Source of the DNA: Methyloprofundus sp.
GTDB lineage: Bacteria > Pseudomonadota > Gammaproteobacteria > Methylococcales > Methylomonadaceae
Reading direction: 5' to 3'
Assembly (NCBI GenBank): GCA_014859465.1
Contig: JACUUF010000023.1
Span: forward strand, 1-41,402
Length of the DNA: 41,402 nt
The position numbers were made by a program, and so were the translations under genes. The notes under the pieces are model-generated. The model did not search any database. It had not been told where the DNA came from and worked only from the letters and a program-made list of their open reading frames with translations. Positions 36,700 through 41,402 of this stretch are shown piece by piece (the first letter of the stretch is position 1; each line of letters opens with the position of its first letter).

Positions 36700-37473
36700 T
36701 TGAACTTTACTGAGCAGGAATTGTTGGCAAAAATAGCCTTGTTTTTCTGGCCTTTTGTGCGTATTAGTTCTTTGTTTATGGCGGTTCCGATTTTTAGTGC
36801 CAAAACGACCCCCGTTAAATTTCGGTTGCTAATTTCTTTTCTGATCACTTGGGTGGTTATGCCCTTTATTCCTCCGCTACCTCCTGTTCCTTTGATGAGT
36901 TATGAGGGGGTTATGGTGACTATTCAGCAAATGGCGATAGGTTTGGCGACTGCTTTTATTTTGCAAATGGTCTTTGCTGTTATGCTGGTTGCTGGCCAAT
37001 CCATCGCTTATAGTATGGGTTTAGGTTTTGCTTCTATGGTTGATCCTGCTTCGGGCGTTCAAGTGCCTGTTGTCGCGCAAATTTTAGTGATTTCGGGCAG
37101 TTTATTTTTTCTGAGTGTTAATGGTCACCTATTGTTGATCGAGTTACTCGTAGAGAGCTTTAAGACCTTGCCTATTGAGGTTATTGGTTTAAGTAGAGCT
37201 GATTTATGGGTTATTATTATTTGGAGCGGGCAAATGTTTGCGGGTGGGGTGTTGTTGTCCCTGCCTATTATGGCTGCCGTTTTATTTGTTAATGTCAGTT
37301 TTGGGGTGGCATCAAAAGCAGCGCCACAATTACAGATTTTTGGTGTAGGTTTCCCTATTACTATTATGATGGGACTGGTTTTGATTTGGATTCTAATGCC
37401 CAATGTGATTGATGCCTTCTCGCTGGTCCTTGCTGAGGGCTTTCAATTAATTAAACAAGTTTTACGCGTTTAA
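36700..37473 (+). CDS. fliR: Flagellar biosynthesis protein FliR
   Basis: 257 aa inner-membrane protein with six to seven hydrophobic segments, the single FliR subunit of the export gate. Conserved stretches include FWPFVRISSLFMAVPIFSAK, GLGFASMVDPASGVQVPVVAQ (about 108-128) and GVASKAAPQLQIFGVGFPITI (about 204-224). The start is TTG at 36700, 3 nt after fliQ, as no nearer ATG keeps the conserved N-terminus. flhB begins directly after its stop. Confidence 0.96.
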   Translation: MNFTEQELLAKIALFFWPFVRISSLFMAVPIFSAKTTPVKFRLLISFLITWVVMPFIPPLPPVPLMSYEGVMVTIQQMAIGLATAFILQMVFAVMLVAGQSIAYSMGLGFASMVDPASGVQVPVVAQILVISGSLFFLSVNGHLLLIELLVESFKTLPIEVIGLSRADLWVIIIWSGQMFAGGVLLSLPIMAAVLFVNVSFGVASKAAPQLQIFGVGFPITIMMGLVLIWILMPNVIDAFSLVLAEGFQLIKQVLRV

Positions 37474-38604
37474 ATGGCTGAAGATTCAGGACAAGATAAA
37501 AGCGAAGAACCTACCGGCAAGCGCATTACTGATGCGCGTAAAAAAGGCCAAATTCCTCGCTCTAAAGAATTAGATACCTTTGTTTCCTTAATGACGGGTG
37601 TCATTATGCTGATGTTTTTAGGCAATGGCATAGTCGAAGGCTTGATGGTATTAATGAAACAGCAATTCCAAATAAGTCGAGAGCTTATTTTTGATCCCAA
37701 CAGTACGGTGTTGCTTTTTGATCAGGTATTATTGGATGGCATATTACTCATTTTCCCTTTTGGCATAGTCATGATGGTTATGGCTTTAATGCGACCGATG
37801 ATGATGGGCGGCTGGAATGTCAGTATGGAGGCGATGCAGCCTAAGTGGTCTAAATTTAATCCTATCAAGGGCTTTAAGCGCATGTTCGGTATGCAAGGAG
37901 TGATCGAATTACTTAAAGCGCTATTGAAAACCAGTTTGATTTTATTTGTCGCTAAAATTTTATACGATATTTATTTACCTGAATTTATGGGTTTAAGCAA
38001 TGAATCGGTTAACAGTGCTATTTATCATAGTGCGGATATTTTGATGTATTGTTTGTTGATTTTAAGTGCCACTTTAATTTTATTAGTTGTGATAGATGTT
38101 CCCTATCAGCTATGGAAATATAAAAAAGACATGATGATGACCAAGCAAGAGGTCAAGGATGAACATAAAGACTCCGATGGAAATCCTCAGGTAAAAGGGC
38201 GTATTCGGCAATTACAAATGGCTATGGCACAAGGTCGGATGATGAATGATGTACCTAATGCTGATGTTATCGTTACTAATCCCACACATTTTGCTGTGGC
38301 ATTAAAATATGATCCTAATAGCTCGGGAGCGCCTGTTGTGCTGGCAAAAGGAACAGATTTAATCGCTGCGCAAATACGTAATATCGCCACGGGCGCCGAT
38401 GTGCCCTTAGTCGCTGTACCACCTCTGGCGCGGGCTTTGTATTACTCGACAGAAATAGGCGAAGAGATTCCGGCAGGTTTATTTTTGGTGGTTGCCCAGG
38501 TTTTAGCGTATATTTTTCAATTAAAAGCCGCTAAAACAGGTTTTGGAGAAAAGCCAAGTATGCCAACTGATTTAAAAGTGCCCGAGGAATTTAGGCAGAG
38601 TTAA
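37474..38604 (+). CDS. flhB: Flagellar export switch protein FlhB
   Basis: 376 aa. N-terminal cytoplasmic EEPTGKRITDARKKGQIPRSKEL, four TM helices (about 36-52, 88-108, 145-165, 187-210) and a cytoplasmic autocleaved domain with the NPTH motif at exactly 269-272. FlhB switches export specificity from hook to filament with FliK. Full length and intact. It starts immediately after fliR. It ends the fli unit; the usual next gene, flhA, is not here and three envelope-type genes follow instead. Confidence 0.98.
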   Translation: MAEDSGQDKSEEPTGKRITDARKKGQIPRSKELDTFVSLMTGVIMLMFLGNGIVEGLMVLMKQQFQISRELIFDPNSTVLLFDQVLLDGILLIFPFGIVMMVMALMRPMMMGGWNVSMEAMQPKWSKFNPIKGFKRMFGMQGVIELLKALLKTSLILFVAKILYDIYLPEFMGLSNESVNSAIYHSADILMYCLLILSATLILLVVIDVPYQLWKYKKDMMMTKQEVKDEHKDSDGNPQVKGRIRQLQMAMAQGRMMNDVPNADVIVTNPTHFAVALKYDPNSSGAPVVLAKGTDLIAAQIRNIATGADVPLVAVPPLARALYYSTEIGEEIPAGLFLVVAQVLAYIFQLKAAKTGFGEKPSMPTDLKVPEEFRQS

Positions 38605-38675
38605 AGGTGCTGCAATTAAGTTAAGGGCTATTTCAATAAGCAACCTAGCAAAACCATTGTAAAATATTGAGTTCA

Positions 38676-39239
38676 ATGAAATTATTAAAAGTTATCGTTA
38701 TTATCTTGGTCGCTAATTTATTGGCTTGTACGCAGCCAAAAGTAGTTAACAAAGCTTGCTTGTTTGCTTCTCAGAAAAAAGCGCCAAACTGGATTTGTGA
38801 TGAGCCTTATTCTGATTTAGCTATTCAGGCAGTGGGTAAGTTTGAACTGTCATTCGGGGGGCGTAACTATATGCTAGATATGGCTGAAATTGCTGCAAGA
38901 AAGCAGTTAATCGAGAGATTTAAGCTTAAAGTTGCGCGCAAAATTAGCCTGTATGCCGAGAAATCTGAGTTAAGCAGTAAAGTCATTGATGCGTTAATTG
39001 TTAGCGCGAATAAACATATCGATAATGAAAGTTTAGCTGATGCTAAAGTTTATCAAATTGAGACAGGCCCAGAAAATGAAGTTTATGTTTTGCTCGGATT
39101 GGATCATGCTAAAACGAAAGTTTTAATAGAGGAGGTGCTTGTTACTAGTATGCAGAATGAAAAAAATCTATGGCAGGTATTTAAAACACAAAACGTAGAG
39201 CCACAATTAGCCGCTGCTATAGCGGCGATTAAAGATTAA
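38676..39239 (+). CDS. LPP20-type lipoprotein
   Basis: About 187 aa with an LLAC lipobox (signal peptide MKLLKVIVIILVANLLAC). The mature part begins with a Cys-bearing segment (KKAPNWICDEPYSDLAIQAVGKF) and an amphipathic helix with AARKQLIERFKLKV, as in LPP20 family lipoproteins (from memory). Members of this family are known in the outer membrane and in some bacteria near flagellar genes. The ATG at 38676 is preferred to a TTG at 38667. It lies 71 nt after flhB; function not established. Confidence 0.7.
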   Translation: MKLLKVIVIILVANLLACTQPKVVNKACLFASQKKAPNWICDEPYSDLAIQAVGKFELSFGGRNYMLDMAEIAARKQLIERFKLKVARKISLYAEKSELSSKVIDALIVSANKHIDNESLADAKVYQIETGPENEVYVLLGLDHAKTKVLIEEVLVTSMQNEKNLWQVFKTQNVEPQLAAAIAAIKD

Positions 39240-39260
39240 TTACTTAAAAGATATCCATTG

Positions 39261-39809
39261 ATGAATATTCCAAATTCAAACTCTCAGCAGCCTGATTTAG
39301 ATTGGAGTCAAGTTCGAGAGACGGTTAAATTACTAACACTATCGGCTACGCAAGTGCAATCTAGTATACGCGAAGGTGAGCAGTCTGTGACGACACTAAC
39401 AGAGTCGTTTACTAGCATGGTTGATAGCTTATCGGAAATAAATAAGGCTCTTGAAGCGATAGAAGATAGCCCTGCAAAAGATAAAATTTTACAGCACTAT
39501 AGGCTGACTAATGAAAAGGTACAATCATCTATCATTGCCTTTCAATTTTATGATCGCATGCAGCAGTGCTTGCAGCATGTCACTGACAATTTGAGTAATT
39601 TATCGAAAATTATTGATAGCCCACAATTGCTTTATAACCCGATAGAATGGAGTAAGTTACAAGATAAGATCCGTAAAGGCTATACGATGGAATCTGAAAA
39701 AATCATGTTTGATGCGATTTTACAGGGAAAAACGCTAGAACAGGCTATGCAATTAGCCGCTGAGCAGGCTAATAGTCATCAAGATGACGATGATATTGAG
39801 CTATTTTAA
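39261..39809 (+). CDS. CheZ-like helical protein (putative CheY-P phosphatase)
   Basis: 182 aa, cytoplasmic, almost all alpha-helical, no TM. A long helix region is followed by IIAFQFYDRMQQCLQHVTDNL (about 91-111), where Asp98 and Gln102 are four residues apart as are the catalytic Asp143 and Gln147 of E. coli CheZ (AQDFQDLTGQ). The C-terminus is an acidic tail ending in a hydrophobic pair (DDDDIELF), much like the CheY-binding tail of CheZ (DLLDSLGF). Overall identity is low and no che gene is adjacent, so it is a candidate and not a firm call. Similar motifs also occur in other chemotaxis-related helical proteins. It lies 21 nt after the LPP20-type lipoprotein, likely in one unit. Confidence 0.5.
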   Translation: MNIPNSNSQQPDLDWSQVRETVKLLTLSATQVQSSIREGEQSVTTLTESFTSMVDSLSEINKALEAIEDSPAKDKILQHYRLTNEKVQSSIIAFQFYDRMQQCLQHVTDNLSNLSKIIDSPQLLYNPIEWSKLQDKIRKGYTMESEKIMFDAILQGKTLEQAMQLAAEQANSHQDDDDIELF

Positions 39810-39851
39810 TTTCAATGCCATGTTTTTTGATGATCAAGGTATTTGTAGACG

Positions 39852-39914
39852 GCGTTTTTAGTCCCGAATTTAGTCCCGAATTCATACAAGTCACGACTAA
39901 AACCCCTCCCCACA
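39852..39914. repeat. REP-like repeat with 12-nt tandem duplication
   Basis: TTTAGTCCCGAA occurs twice in tandem (about 39858-39881). It is followed by an inverted arm CACGACTAAAACCCCTCCC (about 39892-39910) that is the partner of the TTTTTAGTCCCGAA arm. The TTTAGTC core matches the repeats near ileS and the export trio. Confidence 0.55.
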
Positions 39915-39962
39915 GCACATTATTTTTAAATGACCATTTGTTAACTATTACATGATAAAAAA

Positions 39963-40517
39963 ATGATAAAAAAAACCGGAATATTACTTTGTAGCACAAG
40001 CTTATTAGTGGGTTGCAGTGGTTTTACTAGCAAGCAAAAGCCTGCCCCTGTTTATGGTCAGGTTGACTCATCTGGCAGGCCTTTAAGCAGGGATAATAAT
40101 GCGGTTATAAGTGCGCCAGTTACTACCAAGCCAATAACGGTACAAGACTCTACTATTCTAAATCAGCAGGATGTCGAAGTTAAGCCTCAAGCAAAATCAT
40201 CTAATGTCGTCGTTGCTCTGCTTGCTGGTGCTGATAACTTGTATCAGCAGGGTAATATAGATGAATCTGTTACTACTATTGAGCGCGCCTTACGTATAGA
40301 ACCAAGAAATGCACTATTATTATATAAGTTAGCTGTTTTAAAATTGGCGCAAGAGGAGCTTGAACTGGCAATTAATTTGGCCAAAAAATCTGCTTTATTA
40401 GCTGAAGGTAATGGTGGATTAAAAAAGAAAAACTGGTTATTGATTGCAGATATCTATGCTCAGCAAGGTGATCTTGCAAATGCCAATGCAGCAAGACGCA
40501 AAGCTGAGCAGTTTTGA
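39963..40517 (+). CDS. TPR-containing lipoprotein
   Basis: 184 aa. Lipoprotein signal peptide with lipobox LLVGC (residues about 14-18). A disordered linker (about 20-75) leads to two or three TPR-like helical pairs (LLAGADNLYQQGNIDESVTTIERALRIEPRNALLLYKLAVLKLAQEELELAINLAKKSALLAE and following NWLLIADIYAQQGDLANANAARRKAEQF). TPR units mediate protein-protein contacts, so it may be an envelope scaffold. It precedes the fructosamine kinase gene by 19 nt. Confidence 0.78.
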   Translation: MIKKTGILLCSTSLLVGCSGFTSKQKPAPVYGQVDSSGRPLSRDNNAVISAPVTTKPITVQDSTILNQQDVEVKPQAKSSNVVVALLAGADNLYQQGNIDESVTTIERALRIEPRNALLLYKLAVLKLAQEELELAINLAKKSALLAEGNGGLKKKNWLLIADIYAQQGDLANANAARRKAEQF

Positions 40518-40536
40518 GCTGCGAGTGAGTTGATGA

Positions 40537-41402
40537 ATGAAGTTTTGGACAGCAGTTGTTGATAATATAGAGCAAGCAACCGGTCAATCTTTTCAATTGC
40601 AAAAAGTTGCAGCGATGCAAGGTGGTGATATTAATCGTGTCTATCGTATGCAAGGGCTAACAATAACTTATTTTGTAAAGTTAAATAAGGCCAACTTATT
40701 AGCTATGTTTGAAGTTGAGGCTTTAGGCCTACATGACTTGGCGAGCACTCATACCTTGCGTATCCCAAAGCCGATTTGTTCCGGTATAGCCGGTGAAAAT
40801 GCATTTCTAGTATTGGAATATGTGGCTTTGCAGTCTTTATCTAATCGTTCCCAACTGCAATTAGGTGAGCAATTAGCTCGCTTACATCAAGTTCAGCAAG
40901 ATTATTTTGGCTGGCACCATGATAATTATATAGGCAGTAGTTTACAAAAAAATTCTCGTGAAAATGACTGGATACATTTTTGGCAAGAGCAGCGCTTAGC
41001 TGTGCAACTTAATCTAGCTGCGCAAAATGGATACACAGGAAAACTTCAGGCTTTAGGTGCCAAATTATATGCGTTAGTGCCGCAGTTTTTCTCCAGCTAT
41101 CAGCCACAAGCATCTTTGTTACATGGCGATTTATGGTCTGGTAATGCGGCAGCAGATGAATGCGGACAGGCAATTATTTATGACCCAGCTTGTTATTATG
41201 GTGATCGGGAGGCTGATCTAGCGATGACTGAATTATTTGGCGGTTATAGCCATGATTTTTATGTCGCTTATGAAGAGGTTTGGCCTTTAGATTCAGGCTA
41301 TAAAACGCGAAAAAATTTGTACAACCTATACCATATTCTTAATCATTTGAATTTGTTTGGTAGTGGTTATTTGCATCAGGCTGAGGCCATGATGCAAAAA
41401 TT
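40537..41402 (+). CDS. Fructosamine kinase family protein, truncated by the window end
   Basis: About 288 aa visible, still open at the window edge and close to the usual family length (about 290). Motifs: GGDINRVYRMQ (Gly loop and first beta strand), the VKLNK lysine, the catalytic loop LLHGDLWSGNAA near residues 194-205 and YDPACYYGDREADLAMTELFGG with the metal-binding Asp near 213-234. These are characteristic of FN3K/fructosamine kinase homologues, which phosphorylate ketosamine-modified proteins or small amines. The ATG at 40537 was chosen because it opens MKFWTAVVDNIEQ; an ATG at 40533 is out of frame. It may be co-transcribed with the TPR lipoprotein. Confidence 0.88.
   Translation, partial: MKFWTAVVDNIEQATGQSFQLQKVAAMQGGDINRVYRMQGLTITYFVKLNKANLLAMFEVEALGLHDLASTHTLRIPKPICSGIAGENAFLVLEYVALQSLSNRSQLQLGEQLARLHQVQQDYFGWHHDNYIGSSLQKNSRENDWIHFWQEQRLAVQLNLAAQNGYTGKLQALGAKLYALVPQFFSSYQPQASLLHGDLWSGNAAADECGQAIIYDPACYYGDREADLAMTELFGGYSHDFYVAYEEVWPLDSGYKTRKNLYNLYHILNHLNLFGSGYLHQAEAMMQK

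Noticed and set aside
1-41402. CRISPR arrays, tRNA or rRNA genes, intact insertion sequences, phage genes
   Set aside because: No regular direct-repeat arrays, cloverleaf-like tRNA sequences or transposase/integrase motifs were found.

Overview
The window is about 41.4 kb of a low-GC (roughly 40%) Gram-negative chromosome. It reads as a motile, aerobic gammaproteobacterium. The evidence is ubiquinone synthesis (UbiA), lipid A synthesis (LpxK), ExbB/ExbD, the gammaproteobacterial orders prmB-aroC and ribF-ileS-lspA, a TusB/DsrH protein, and polar-type flagellar genes behind a sigma-54 type promoter. A TIGR04073 (exosortase-associated) protein, an SQR resembling that of acidithiobacilli and REP-type repeats suggest the Methylococcales, the methanotrophs. 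That placement is inference, since no methane-oxidation gene is visible. I see no tRNA, rRNA, CRISPR array, integrase or intact transposase. This is mostly core chromosome.

Region by region. 1-5.1 kb: a small secreted protein, then a minus-strand block with a PilJ-type sensor diguanylate cyclase, a FliK-like hook-length protein and an HDOD protein. 5.1-11.8 kb: housekeeping genes prmB-aroC-MFS, exbB-exbD-lpxK, a lone tusB and ubiA. 11.8-17.9 kb: a lipoprotein, a large SbcC ATPase with no sbcD beside it, a TIGR04073 protein and a Hanks-type Ser/Thr kinase. 18.0-22.7 kb: ribF-ileS-lspA and a very small conserved-looking ORF. 23.0-25.4 kb: a chemoreceptor with a periplasmic CxxCH haem motif behind a sigma-28-like promoter, then a Fur-box-controlled bfd-bfr iron-storage pair. 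25.5-30.8 kb: a minus-strand envelope export trio (outer-membrane barrel with LPxGL repeats, LolA-like protein, MMPL/RND transporter), with REP-like repeats in its gaps. 30.8-33.0 kb: a gene remnant and an sqr-DUF2892 pair. 33.1-38.6 kb: fliLMNOPQR-flhB. 38.7-41.4 kb: an LPP20-type lipoprotein, a CheZ-like protein, a TPR lipoprotein and a fructosamine kinase cut by the window end.

The functional threads are motility and signalling (fli genes, FliK, HDOD protein, cyclase, chemoreceptor, CheZ-like candidate), envelope biogenesis (lpxK, lspA, export trio, ExbBD) and redox, sulfur and iron handling (sqr, tusB, bfr-bfd). The most rewarding items are the CheZ-like protein near flhB, the haem-type chemoreceptor with its sigma-28-like promoter, the sigma-54 promoter before fliL, the repeat-bearing barrel of the export trio and the REPIN-like repeats.
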